From NCBI GenBank assembly GCA_945862215.1, contig CAMAXY010000024.1, forward strand, positions 1 through 38,462: a stretch of DNA of 38,462 nt, written 5' to 3'. The position numbers were made by a program, and so were the translations under genes. Shown here piece after piece: positions 1-8,459 of the stretch (position 1 is its first letter; every line of letters begins with the position of its first letter). The notes under the pieces were generated by a model. It had not been told where the DNA came from. It saw only the letters and a program-made list of their open reading frames with translations, and did not search any database. The stretch is from Singulisphaera sp. GP187. Its GTDB lineage: Bacteria > Planctomycetota > Phycisphaerae > Phycisphaerales > SM1A02.

Positions 1-364
1 CGAGCAAGAGTGGCTCTGCGAGCGCGCGTGGCGCGAGAATGCGGGAATCACCACGAATCACCATCAACCATCCTGATGAAACTTGTTGATGTTCGCTGCG
101 AAAGTCAGTTGCGTAAGACTCTTTGATTGTGACAGGCTGAAGAGAAACAATCATCGGCACGGTATCGATCGATGGCGTCGCAGGCAGCGCGGGCAACGCT
201 GGGCCTGGATTATTCTGGGTTGGATTGTTCTGGGCTGGATTATTCTGGGCTGGATTGGCTACCTGTGCGAAAGCGATCGAGCTTGTGCAAGCGATGCAGC
301 ATGCAATCACATTTGCTGTCAGAAAGTTGTTCAATTTTTTGGGTGCCATAGTTTCATTTTTCAT
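1..364 (-). CDS. Secreted protein with Asn/Pro repeat, N-terminal part only
   Basis: The frame is open from the left window edge to an ATG at 364, so only about the first 121 residues are visible. An in-frame ATG at 349 is an equally good start. After it comes a basic segment (MAPKKLNN), a hydrophobic stretch and an AFA-Q site, which together look like a Sec signal peptide of about 30 residues. Three copies of a five-residue unit of the type NPAQN/NPTQN follow, encoded by a 15-bp DNA repeat, then a Pro-rich linker. The rest is not recognisable, and no family is assigned. The gene starts 17 bp after the stop of the dockerin-bearing hydrolase on the same strand, so the two are probably one operon of exported proteins. 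Confidence 0.7.
   Translation of the reverse strand, partial: MKNETMAPKKLNNFLTANVIACCIACTSSIAFAQVANPAQNNPAQNNPTQNNPGPALPALPATPSIDTVPMIVSLQPVTIKESYATDFRSEHQQVSSGWLMVIRGDSRILAPRALAEPLLL
205..256. repeat. 15-bp tandem repeat, about 3.5 copies
   Basis: Units at 205-219, 220-234 and 235-249 (CTGGATTATTCTGGG type) and a partial unit at 250-256 follow one another with two mismatches in the middle copy. The length is a multiple of three, so the repeat stays in frame and encodes the NPAQN-type repeat of the minus-strand secreted protein. Confidence 0.85.
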
Positions 365-381
365 TTGAGTTATCTCGCTAC

Positions 382-2562
382 TCATTCCTTCGTGAATTGA
401 AGATCGTCCAATATGAAACGACCTGTCGCAGATCCCGCAGTTCCTCCAACTTCGATCCGAACCGCAACGATCTGCCCAAGATTGATTCCAGTTCCGCCAC
501 TCTGAAAATCCCTCAAACGAAGCCGAATTGTGCGCAATTCATTCTGCCATCCTGTGCCCGTTCCGTCGCCTGTGCGCTGATAGGGGCGGTTGACCGCCTC
601 GCCTTGTGCCGAAGACGAAACGCGAACTTCGATCCCAGCAGCATCGCGCAAGACAATACTGAATGTTGCACCTCCGTTGAGTGTCACAGTATTAGGGTGA
701 CGCGTTCCTTGGCCAACACGAACTTCGATGAAATCCATTGCGCTCACATCACCCAATGAAACAGGAACCGCCCATTGCATGTTCTGAGCAGAGTTCCAAT
801 TCCATGCGATCATCCGCCCAGTATCGCTCGCGGTCGCTCGACTGGATCCGTTGTGTGGATTCGCAGTGCTCCATGTGTAAGTTGCATCGGTGTCACGCGA
901 GAGCGCTTCCGAAAGATTTGCGACAGTCGAAGTGACAATACCTCCGCAACTCGAGAGGGTCGTGGATGTTTGAGTCTGAAAATTATCGATCGACTTCACA
1001 CTTGCAGATGCTGGAGGAACCAGTTCTTTCACGATGGTTGTGGTCGCAACGACTCCAGTTGGTCGAAGGGTGGAACTCGGCCGCCACATAAATTCCTTCA
1101 TCGCAGTTTCGCCTTCGATGTGATATTTGATCCCAGCCAAGATGAATGCCTTGGCAACCGCTTGTGCGCCAGCGTTCAAAATCGCAGTTCCAGTCGGCCC
1201 CACAAAGTCGTTCGTTCCGCAACAATTGAAGTCATTGTGATCTGCGCCGTGCACATAGACCGTATTGCGGAATCCAACACTTCTCTCGGCAAGATCGAAT
1301 GACCACGCAACGCTACTCGTCGGTGTTCCACTGACATCGCCGTCGGCGGCTCCCCAGAGAAGCATAAAATTTGCGGCATGCGGATTTGCAGAATTGACAC
1401 CCAAGAAATCAGTGGGAGAAATTGGGCAAAGAAACTTGATATTGCTTAATCCATATCCAGTTGGTGTGAAAGTCCCATCGAAAATCCGGTCATATCCACG
1501 GACGATCCCTTCACCGCCACGACTGTGGCCAATCCAGGAGATGCGCGATGCGTCAATCTTTCCATTGATTGCACCACTTGCAACCGTGGCTTGTTGCGCA
1601 ATAATCGCATTGGTGTGTTGCAATGTCGTCGTCGAAGATGTCTCGATGCCAGGAACTGTATTGTTCTGATGACTGATGACGATGTATCCCCAACTTGCTA
1701 GATGGGTTCCGAGATAGTCATACCACGTGTATTGATGACCATTTCCATGTGAAATCACAACCAGCGGACATGAAGCCATTGAAGCGATATTTGTTGGATA
1801 CCACAGTCGTGCAAGAGTGAATCCCGCAGTCGCGCCGACAGCGGTGTAACTGCTCAGAGTGGTTACTGCGAGAGGTCCAGTTGCAGTTGGATCGCGCGAG
1901 ATCCAAAGACCAGCACGATCGTCGCCGCCATCGATCAAATCACCGAGCGAAAACCGACCATTTCGATCCATGTCGATGACAAGGTCATATCCACGACCGA
2001 CTGAAAGCCCGCCATCACCAGACAGCGTTTGCCCTCCCGTTACTGTAAATCGATTTGCTGAGATTCCCCCACTTGCAAAGGTGATCGGTTGGGCGGTACC
2101 CCGAACATCTGTGAGTAAATCATTCGCACCCCATTGAGCAGTTGTGCGTGCAGCGACAACAAAGAAATCAGCGGTTGTATCAACTTGAATCGATGTCAAT
2201 CCAGGATCGACTGCGATCGTGACCGTAGTTCCTGCGATAAATGTCTGGACAAAAGATGCGTATGGCGCAGCGGCCAATGGAAAACATGCAAGACGAATTT
2301 CCGTTGTCGGTTGCGGAGGCGGGCAAGTCTGACCCCAAAGTGAAATGAGTACCGTCAAATCCGCACCATCAACAAAACCATCTGCGTCCAAATCACCTGT
2401 GCTCGTACCGTTCCAATTAGCCAAGAGAATGGAAAGGTCTATCGCATCGACACGCAAGTCTCCGTTGATGTCGCCAGGACAAGCACCTTGAGCCGCGTCT
2501 TGAAGCATCACACAGCCCGCACATGCGATGACAAGAGCAGAACGAAGTGGTCGATATCTCAT
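382..2562 (-). CDS. Secreted alpha/beta hydrolase with N-terminal dockerin-like repeats
   Basis: This 726-residue protein is predicted to be exported. The start is placed at ATG 2562, which opens a signal peptide (MRYRPLRSALVIACAGC...AQGA); an in-frame GTG at 2586 only adds eight residues. Residues about 29-78 hold two calcium-loop-like dockerin/EF-hand repeats (GDINGDLRVDAIDL and GDLDADGFVDGADL), typical of planctomycete secreted proteins. A beta-rich segment follows, then an alpha/beta hydrolase core with VVISHGNG as oxyanion region, nucleophile elbow GHSRGG (Ser347) and a candidate catalytic His442 in GADHNDF. This resembles dienelactone hydrolase, chlorophyllase or PET-hydrolase-type esterases. 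The last 170 or so residues look like a beta-sandwich, perhaps carbohydrate-binding. Substrate is unknown. It is divergent from the gene at 2621. Confidence 0.85.
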   Translation of the reverse strand: MRYRPLRSALVIACAGCVMLQDAAQGACPGDINGDLRVDAIDLSILLANWNGTSTGDLDADGFVDGADLTVLISLWGQTCPPPQPTTEIRLACFPLAAAPYASFVQTFIAGTTVTIAVDPGLTSIQVDTTADFFVVAARTTAQWGANDLLTDVRGTAQPITFASGGISANRFTVTGGQTLSGDGGLSVGRGYDLVIDMDRNGRFSLGDLIDGGDDRAGLWISRDPTATGPLAVTTLSSYTAVGATAGFTLARLWYPTNIASMASCPLVVISHGNGHQYTWYDYLGTHLASWGYIVISHQNNTVPGIETSSTTTLQHTNAIIAQQATVASGAINGKIDASRISWIGHSRGGEGIVRGYDRIFDGTFTPTGYGLSNIKFLCPISPTDFLGVNSANPHAANFMLLWGAADGDVSGTPTSSVAWSFDLAERSVGFRNTVYVHGADHNDFNCCGTNDFVGPTGTAILNAGAQAVAKAFILAGIKYHIEGETAMKEFMWRPSSTLRPTGVVATTTIVKELVPPASASVKSIDNFQTQTSTTLSSCGGIVTSTVANLSEALSRDTDATYTWSTANPHNGSSRATASDTGRMIAWNWNSAQNMQWAVPVSLGDVSAMDFIEVRVGQGTRHPNTVTLNGGATFSIVLRDAAGIEVRVSSSAQGEAVNRPYQRTGDGTGTGWQNELRTIRLRLRDFQSGGTGINLGQIVAVRIEVGGTAGSATGRFILDDLQFTKE

Positions 2563-2620
2563 TTTCAACAAGGTACTCCAGAGCACGCTCGAAGCAAATA
2601 AAATTCGCTAGAATCCTACT

Positions 2621-3316
2621 ATGACGGTTATTGCAACAGCTCGAAAAAGCAGAGTCATTTGGCTTGTGGCATATGGGATTCTTTGTGTGGTTCTTGGTTT
2701 CTGGGGAGCGTACGACTATTGGGTTCGTATCCCCAAGCATGAGAGTGATTACGCTGCATTTTCTAGAACAAAAGAAGTCTTCGACCGTCTTGAAAAACAA
2801 TCTGCAACGAAGTCTCTCAGTGCAAGCGAGATCTCCGAATATGAGGCGGCGAAGACTGAGATCGCTATCTATAAGGACGGCGCTCCTGAACCAGTTCCCG
2901 CGTATGACAGACCGTTGCAACTTTGGGTTTATGTCATCGGTTGCGGAGTTCTCGGTGCGCCGTGGTGTTTCTGGGGACTTTTTCAACTCCGCCGGCAACG
3001 CTTCGAATTGGATGGAGATGGAACACTGATCGCGAATGAGATTCGGCTTTCAACAGACCAGATCAAATCCATCGACATGTCAAAGTGGATGAGCAAGTCA
3101 GTCGCAACCATTCACGGAATCGGTGGCGAACAAATCAAGTTGGATGATTACATGATGAAAAACGCCCATCTCATCATTGGACGAATTGCCCATCGTTTCG
3201 ACCCAGGAGCTTGGAACGAAGATGGCACCAAGTGGAAGCCCGCAGAAGAATTGGCTGGCGGAGAGACTGGGAAAAACTCTGGCGAAACTGCCGATTCTGC
3301 ACCACGAGAGACCTGA
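2621..3316 (+). CDS. Two-helix membrane protein, possible PH-like C-terminal domain
   Basis: This 231-residue protein was not recognised as a named family. A first transmembrane helix lies at about residues 12-30 (VIWLVAYGILCVVLGFWG). A charged extramembrane segment of about 70 residues rich in Lys/Glu follows, then a second helix at about 100-122. The C-terminal part, with alternating strands such as RFELDGDGTLIANEIRLS, resembles the small PH-like (bPH) domains found after paired helices in other bacterial membrane proteins; that is inference. Both ends would be cytoplasmic if the loop is outside. The TGA stop shares one base with the ATG of the B12-GTPase gene, so the two are translationally coupled and probably functionally linked. 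Confidence 0.75.
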   Translation: MTVIATARKSRVIWLVAYGILCVVLGFWGAYDYWVRIPKHESDYAAFSRTKEVFDRLEKQSATKSLSASEISEYEAAKTEIAIYKDGAPEPVPAYDRPLQLWVYVIGCGVLGAPWCFWGLFQLRRQRFELDGDGTLIANEIRLSTDQIKSIDMSKWMSKSVATIHGIGGEQIKLDDYMMKNAHLIIGRIAHRFDPGAWNEDGTKWKPAEELAGGETGKNSGETADSAPRET

Positions 3317-4443
3317 TGCCGCGTGGATTGACCGACCCAACAACCGCAATTGAGAAGCGTGATCGATGCTCCGATCTTGCGCACCGTCCACGCGTTTTGC
3401 TTGGAAAGATGGGCCTTGATGGACATGACCGTGGTGTCAAATTGATTGCGCGAATTATGCGCGATAGCGGAATACACGTCATCTATTCTGGACTCTGGCA
3501 AACGCCGCGCGGTCTGGCAATTGGAGCGCGTGATGAAGATGTGGACTGCGTTGCTGCATCGATGATGAGCAATTCTCATCTTGTGCTCGTCCCGAAATTG
3601 CTGGATGAACTGCGAATCATGGGGCGCGGGGATATCGCAGTGAATGTCGGAGGAATCATCCCTCAAGAAGATGTTCCAACGCTGCTCGGCAAAGGTGTCG
3701 CTCGCATTTATCACACAGGTACGAGCATGGATCAAATCGTCGATAGTGTGCGAGAGTGCGTCAAGGAATATGCGCCTCTGCCAAGCGATGCGAATTCGAC
3801 GGCGAAACTTGCGCGACTGATGTCGATGGCAAATGCGGGCAAGCTTCCTCCCAACACGCCGCTGAAACGTCCCAAGCGAGTTGTGGGAATCACTGGCGCA
3901 CCTGGCGCAGGAAAGAGCACACTTGTCGCGGCAATGGCGGCCGAAGCGGTTCGCCGAAAGCACAGAATTGCAGTGATCGCTTTTGATCCGATGAGTCCAA
4001 TCACCGGCGGCGCACTCTTGGGTGATCGACTGCGTGTTGACTTCAACGCAGTCGACGAAAATGTTTTTTATCGCAGTCTCGCAATTGTTGGAGAGGATTA
4101 TCGATCGCTCGATCAACTTGTTGGACTCGTCGGTGCAGCGGGATATGAAATGCTGATCATCGAAACAGTGGGCGCTGGACAGAATGATGTCGCGATTCGT
4201 CATCATGTCGATTGCACTGCAGTTGTCACAGTTCCGGGAATGGGTGACAGCGTGCAGATGGACAAGGCGGGCATCTTGGAAATCGCAGATCTGTTTGTGG
4301 CAAACAAGGCAGATCATGCAGGCGAAGCTCAATTGGTGCGAGAACTCTTGGATGTTGCTGCCGGTCGCAAGATTTATGAAACAGTTGCGACCCAAGGTAA
4401 AGGCATCATCGAACTGTATGAAGCGCTTCTCGAGCAGGCTTGA
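3316..4443 (+). CDS. B12-binding domain fused to MeaB/ArgK-type GTPase
   Basis: This 375-residue protein joins two modules. Residues about 25-145 form the cobalamin-binding domain of acyl-CoA mutases: KMGLDGHDRG carries the DxHxxG motif whose His replaces dimethylbenzimidazole as cobalt ligand, and VNVGGIIPQED matches the later conserved strand. Residues about 185-375 are a G3E GTPase of the MeaB/ArgK class: P-loop GAPGAGKST, FDPMSPITGGALLGDR, ETVGAGQND and NKAD at 330-333. MeaB proteins load and protect B12 mutases. The order B12 domain then GTPase is that of IcmF (fused isobutyryl-CoA mutase), but the mutase barrel is absent. The protein also stops without the helical arm that ends stand-alone MeaB. 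The ATG at 3316 is chosen because it overlaps the upstream stop by one base. Confidence 0.9.
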   Translation: MPRGLTDPTTAIEKRDRCSDLAHRPRVLLGKMGLDGHDRGVKLIARIMRDSGIHVIYSGLWQTPRGLAIGARDEDVDCVAASMMSNSHLVLVPKLLDELRIMGRGDIAVNVGGIIPQEDVPTLLGKGVARIYHTGTSMDQIVDSVRECVKEYAPLPSDANSTAKLARLMSMANAGKLPPNTPLKRPKRVVGITGAPGAGKSTLVAAMAAEAVRRKHRIAVIAFDPMSPITGGALLGDRLRVDFNAVDENVFYRSLAIVGEDYRSLDQLVGLVGAAGYEMLIIETVGAGQNDVAIRHHVDCTAVVTVPGMGDSVQMDKAGILEIADLFVANKADHAGEAQLVRELLDVAAGRKIYETVATQGKGIIELYEALLEQA

Positions 4444-4460
4444 CGACCGCCCACTTCGAT

Positions 4461-4484
4461 GACTTCTGCGTAGACTTCTGCGCT
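4461..4484. repeat. 12-bp tandem duplication
   Basis: GACTTCTGCGTA is followed directly by GACTTCTGCGCT, two copies differing at the last two bases. They lie 17 bp after the stop of the B12-GTPase gene, in the spacer before the PrpD gene. Confidence 0.8.
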
Positions 4485-4516
4485 CAACATCTACAACCTT
4501 ACAGAGCGAGAACACC

Positions 4517-6058
4517 ATGAGCGCAACAAAACTTCCACGGAACACCAACCAAGCACTCGGCATCGGACAATACGCAATCGACTTCATGCAAAGCGGCGAT
4601 CCCGCAGCAGTTGTCCAATCACGAACGATTCTGTTTCACACCGACAGCGTTCTTTGCGGCGCATCTGCGCTGGCACTTGGAACCAACGCGCCACGTTTGC
4701 TGCGTGAAGAAGCGCTGGGATATCCAAGAAAGAAATCTGGCGCGCGCGTTTTCGGTTCTGCGCAAACAGTCGCCCCCGAAAAGGCGGTTGTTGCAAACTG
4801 TTCGGCAGTTCGTGAATGGGATTCCAACGGAACCAACTTTGGCTTCAACCCTTCGCTCGGGCACACAGCAGGCGAGTTCGGACATAATGATTTTTATCCC
4901 GTCGCTGTCGCAGCCGCAAATATTGCAGGACTTGACGGAGCAGCAACTCTGCGCGGAATGATTGCAATCGATGAGATTCGCGGACGCCTTGCAGAAGTTT
5001 TCAGCCTCAAGACATACAAGATCGATCATGTTGTGCATGGAGCAATCGCCAGTGCGGCGGTCTATGGTGCGATGCTCGGTGCGACGGCGGAAGAGATTGA
5101 AAGCGCCATCGGCATGGTGGTCGCTCATTACATTCCTTGGCGGGCGATTCGCGCGGGCAAGCAATTGTCAGATTCAAAAGGCGCGTCGGCAGCAATCAGC
5201 GCAGAAGTCGCGGTACTTTCAATGCAGCGCTCGATGCGCGGCTTTATGGGGCCGCGCGATATTTTTCGTAATCCAGAAAGTATGTTTCGTCAATTCGAAA
5301 AGACCAAAGGTGATAGTCCCTTCGATTTGGTTTTGGGATTTGCAGGCGAAGATTTCGCTGTTATGGGAATGCATTTCAAACTTGGTCTGTATGAGCACCA
5401 GTCCGCTGGGGCGCTGCAAGGTTTGATCGATCTCATTGTTGCAAATCCAATGCTGCTCAATCACAGCGCAGATATCGCTTCAATTCATATCAGCGCATAC
5501 GAACCTGCATTTTCAATCATTGGAGACCCTGCAAAGCGCGATCCAAAAACCCGTCAATCGGCAGATCATTCAATGCTCTATATCGTCTCCACTCTGCTTC
5601 GCAAAGCGATCGATACACACGAGATCACTGCTGGCGAATCAATGCCCGCGACCAGCGATGATTGGTGGAAGGAAATTATGCTTGGTCCGCATGATTATTC
5701 CGCTGAAGCCATCAACGACAGTCGCACGCGCGAGTTGATGACAAAGATTCAATTCGAACATGGTGGACCAGATTATGACAGTCGATATCCAGATGGCATC
5801 CCCACTTCAATCGCAATCGTGATGAAGGACGGCAAAAAATTGGAGAGCGGACTTGTGATGTACCCCTCTGGGCACGCTCGAAACACGACGGCGAAGTTGT
5901 CAGAGATTTTGGAAAAAAAGTTCCAATTGCTCGGACGATTAGGAATAAAGAAGCCGAAAAAAGCAGTCAAAGTCTTGGAGCAACTCGCCACACTTTCGCC
6001 GAAACAAATCCGTTCGCTTTACAACTTCGATCTGCTTGACCGAGGATCTTTCGAATAA
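4517..6058 (+). CDS. MmgE/PrpD family protein, likely 2-methylcitrate dehydratase
   Basis: This 513-residue protein has the length and features of the MmgE/PrpD family, whose best-known member dehydrates 2-methylcitrate in the propionate-degrading methylcitrate cycle. Visible family features are an early Asp/Ser-Cys-rich helix (HTDSVLCGASALALG), VANCSAVREWDSNG, GHTAGEFGHNDFYP, the long helical run around KTYKIDHVVHGAIASAA, and the C-terminal swivelling domain with QSADHSMLYI. Family members also include cis-aconitate decarboxylase and iminodisuccinate epimerase, so the substrate is not certain. It follows the B12-GTPase gene by 73 bp on the same strand. That pairing fits a shared role in propionyl-/methylmalonyl-CoA or branched acyl-CoA handling, but no prpB, prpC or mutase gene lies in the window. 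Confidence 0.88.
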   Translation: MSATKLPRNTNQALGIGQYAIDFMQSGDPAAVVQSRTILFHTDSVLCGASALALGTNAPRLLREEALGYPRKKSGARVFGSAQTVAPEKAVVANCSAVREWDSNGTNFGFNPSLGHTAGEFGHNDFYPVAVAAANIAGLDGAATLRGMIAIDEIRGRLAEVFSLKTYKIDHVVHGAIASAAVYGAMLGATAEEIESAIGMVVAHYIPWRAIRAGKQLSDSKGASAAISAEVAVLSMQRSMRGFMGPRDIFRNPESMFRQFEKTKGDSPFDLVLGFAGEDFAVMGMHFKLGLYEHQSAGALQGLIDLIVANPMLLNHSADIASIHISAYEPAFSIIGDPAKRDPKTRQSADHSMLYIVSTLLRKAIDTHEITAGESMPATSDDWWKEIMLGPHDYSAEAINDSRTRELMTKIQFEHGGPDYDSRYPDGIPTSIAIVMKDGKKLESGLVMYPSGHARNTTAKLSEILEKKFQLLGRLGIKKPKKAVKVLEQLATLSPKQIRSLYNFDLLDRGSFE

Positions 6059-6072
6059 ATCGAATCAGATGG

Positions 6073-6810
6073 TCAGCGAACCAAAGCCAAGCGCACGCCG
6101 CCTTGTTCATTGACGATTTCGACCACTTCAAACCGAATATCGGGCAGATTTCGTCGATCTAATCGATAGCGCATCCGAAGTGCGCTCACCCGTTCGGTGA
6201 CCACTTCGGATCCACTCCAATTCGATCCCATTCGATTCAAGAAAACAAGCAGATCCTTACGATTTTTCTCTGCCCATTCGACGAAGACCGCTTCGCCCCC
6301 TGCGCGCTCGTATGCCTGATGCGCCTCGGCTGAGAGCATCTGCGAATAAAACGGACCATACTCCTGAGTCTTGACTGCTTCAAGGAAGTGGGCCATGACA
6401 TGCTCAGGCATTGCAGCACGCAGAGTGATCGAACCATCACGCTCTTCTTCACGCAACATCAATTCTTTGGGAGGTTCTTTCTTCGGCGCAGACACAGGTG
6501 GCAGACCAGCCAAACTGTAAGGAGGAGCGGTGTACACCGGATCGACGATCTTGTTGCTTTTTTTCGCTGCGGCAGCTTTTTCTGTTGCAGTTTTCTTCTT
6601 TGGCAATTCGTCGACGACAACAACATACGATCCATCTTCAAGAACAGTCTCTTGACCGACCTCGCCTTCGAGTCCAAGCATTCCAGCGCCGCGTTTGACA
6701 TGAACTGTCTTTGTTTGCTCGCATCCGAATCCACAAAGAGTGATCGCACTTGTCAATGCGATGATGATCGAGCGCAAGAACAATTCAGCCGTGCGGGCGG
6801 GGAAGTTCAC
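6073..6810 (-). CDS. Predicted lipoprotein of unknown function
   Basis: The start is placed at a GTG at 6810 that overlaps the TGA of nadB as GTGA. Longer in-frame starts would read about 100 bp into nadB. The resulting 245-residue protein begins with a short charged region, a hydrophobic helix (LRSIIIALTSAITL) and a lipobox-like GFG-C, giving a lipidated Cys at residue 30. A linker rich in Lys, Ala and Pro follows (about 75-130). The C-terminal domain of about 115 residues (EHVMAHFLEAVKTQEY...) is a mixed alpha/beta fold of the type seen in small envelope proteins; no family is assigned. It ends 14 bp from the PrpD stop, tail to tail. It is likely the last gene of the propeller-nadB-lipoprotein operon. 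Confidence 0.7.
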   Translation of the reverse strand: MNFPARTAELFLRSIIIALTSAITLCGFGCEQTKTVHVKRGAGMLGLEGEVGQETVLEDGSYVVVVDELPKKKTATEKAAAAKKSNKIVDPVYTAPPYSLAGLPPVSAPKKEPPKELMLREEERDGSITLRAAMPEHVMAHFLEAVKTQEYGPFYSQMLSAEAHQAYERAGGEAVFVEWAEKNRKDLLVFLNRMGSNWSGSEVVTERVSALRMRYRLDRRNLPDIRFEVVEIVNEQGGVRLALVR

Positions 6811-8459
6811 GGCTTGTTTCCAACTTCGCTCCCGACAAGCGTTCGACGCGCAGAATTTTCTCCCAACTTCCAGCTCAAGTGAAAAGCTCCCGCCGGATCT
6901 TCTTCTGGCCAATCAATTCGCGTGTGCGTACCGCGAGACTCTCTGCGCTCTGCCGCTGCACGAGTCATCAAGTGACCGACCGTCAGCAAATTTTGAGTCT
7001 CCCAACCCTCTGGAGTTTCAAAGACAGATCCAAGCGCGTATCGACCCCAGAATGAAAACATATCCAGACAATCGCGCATTTTTGCGCCGTCTCGAACAAT
7101 TCCAACATTTCTCCACATCGCACTGCGCAAACTTGATCGCACATCGGAAAGATCAAGTTCACCGGCGACCGAAGTACGAACTCGGCTCTCCCACTGCTGC
7201 GGGACAGGATCTGGAAGTGAATCCCTGATCGCAGCAAGAACTGTGCGGCGCCCAAAGACCAGACCTTCCAACAAACTATTACTTGCAAGACGATTTGCAC
7301 CATGCACACCATTCGATGCCACTTCACCGCATGCATACAAACCTGGAAGATTTGTTCGACCGTCAACATCAACTTCAATTCCACCCACGGTGTAATGCGC
7401 GGCAGGATGGACGGGAATCAGATCTGCTCCTCCATCAATTCCATATCCCGCGAGCATCTCAGCAAGTCCAGGAAATCGTTTTGCAAATCCCGCAGTCCCA
7501 AGGCCACGAGCATCTAAGAACGCATGCGAATCTCCGGTTCGTGCAAGATGCTCGACGATACCGCGCGTCACCACATCTCGTGGCGCAAGATCTTCTTGAG
7601 GATGACGCCCTGCCATAATGCGCTCACCAAGTCGATCAACAAGAATCGCACCCTCGCCGCGGACTGCTTCGCTGATCAAGTGGCGCGGCGCTCCTGCGAT
7701 ATAAAGAGTTGTCGGATGAAACTGCATGAATTCGATATCTCGAATCATCGCACCTGCTCTCCACGCCATTGCGATTGCGTCGCCAGTTGCAAGTCGTGGA
7801 TTCGATGTCTCGCGGAAAACCTGACCCGCTCCACCTGCAGCCAAGATCGTGGCTCGCGCCCAAATCACTTGCAGCCCAAATCGAGGATGCCATGTGATTG
7901 CCCCAGCAACGCGACCGTTTGTATCCGTGCATAGATCGATCGCAAAGCATCTATCAAACATGCGGATTCCAGCCGTTTTTTCAACTGTAGCGCAAAGCGC
8001 TCGCATCAATTCTCGGCCCGTCATATCGCCATCGGCATGCACGATGCGCGGATGACCGTGACCACCTTCGAGTCCCAGCGAGACCTGTCCTTGCTGTCCA
8101 CGATCGAATCGCATTCCAGATTGAATGAGCCACTCAATTTCGCCCGGTCCTTCTTCGACCAAAGTACGCACTGCAGAAGGTTCGCAAAGTCCGACACCAG
8201 CAATCATCGTGTCGCGAAAGTGTGACTCCGTCGAATCATCTTCATCGAGTGCTGCCGCGATTCCACCTTGCGCCCACTGCGAGTTCGAAAGATCCATCGG
8301 TCCCTTCGCAAGCACAAAGACATTGCCGTGAACTGCGGCTTCGAGTGCTGCACGCATTCCTGCGACGCCACCTCCAATGATCAGCGTGTCGGTGAACAGT
8401 TGCGGGAGCAGTTGACTGCGAAACGGAATGAGATATCGACGCTCGTCAAAGATGCTCAT
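6807..8459 (-). CDS. nadB: L-aspartate oxidase
   Basis: NadB oxidises L-aspartate to iminoaspartate with FAD, the first step of de novo NAD synthesis, in the cytoplasm. The 550-residue protein has the FAD Rossmann motif IIGGGVAGMRAALEA near residue 26, the substrate loop SQWAQGGIAAA, GGHGHPRIVHADGDMTGREL, EFMQFHPTTLY, the Arg-rich EDLAPRDVVTRGI and the C-terminal FAD segment LYACGEVASNGVHGANRLASNSLLEG (quoted here only as a landmark in parts: ACGEVASNG, HGANRLASN). These distinguish it from the related fumarate reductase and succinate dehydrogenase flavoproteins. The ATG at 8459 is used because it overlaps the stop of the upstream gene as ATGA. The next gene also overlaps by 4 nt. Partners nadA and nadC are not in the window. 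Confidence 0.95.
   Translation of the reverse strand: MSIFDERRYLIPFRSQLLPQLFTDTLIIGGGVAGMRAALEAAVHGNVFVLAKGPMDLSNSQWAQGGIAAALDEDDSTESHFRDTMIAGVGLCEPSAVRTLVEEGPGEIEWLIQSGMRFDRGQQGQVSLGLEGGHGHPRIVHADGDMTGRELMRALCATVEKTAGIRMFDRCFAIDLCTDTNGRVAGAITWHPRFGLQVIWARATILAAGGAGQVFRETSNPRLATGDAIAMAWRAGAMIRDIEFMQFHPTTLYIAGAPRHLISEAVRGEGAILVDRLGERIMAGRHPQEDLAPRDVVTRGIVEHLARTGDSHAFLDARGLGTAGFAKRFPGLAEMLAGYGIDGGADLIPVHPAAHYTVGGIEVDVDGRTNLPGLYACGEVASNGVHGANRLASNSLLEGLVFGRRTVLAAIRDSLPDPVPQQWESRVRTSVAGELDLSDVRSSLRSAMWRNVGIVRDGAKMRDCLDMFSFWGRYALGSVFETPEGWETQNLLTVGHLMTRAAAERRESRGTHTRIDWPEEDPAGAFHLSWKLGENSARRTLVGSEVGNKP

Noticed and set aside
83..400. Plus-strand frame of 105 codons with a WIILGWIVLGW repeat
   Set aside because: It is antisense to a minus-strand gene with a good signal peptide, and the repeat is the complement of that gene's NPAQN repeat.
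3148..4587. Long minus-strand open frame (479 codons)
   Set aside because: It lies antisense to the B12-GTPase gene, whose motifs are unmistakable; the translated sequence is rich in Arg, Cys, Ser and His, with no domain.
6811..6912. Longer lipoprotein start overlapping nadB by about 100 bp
   Set aside because: The GTG at 6810 gives a normal lipoprotein signal and a 4-nt overlap; the longer lead has no signal-like sequence.
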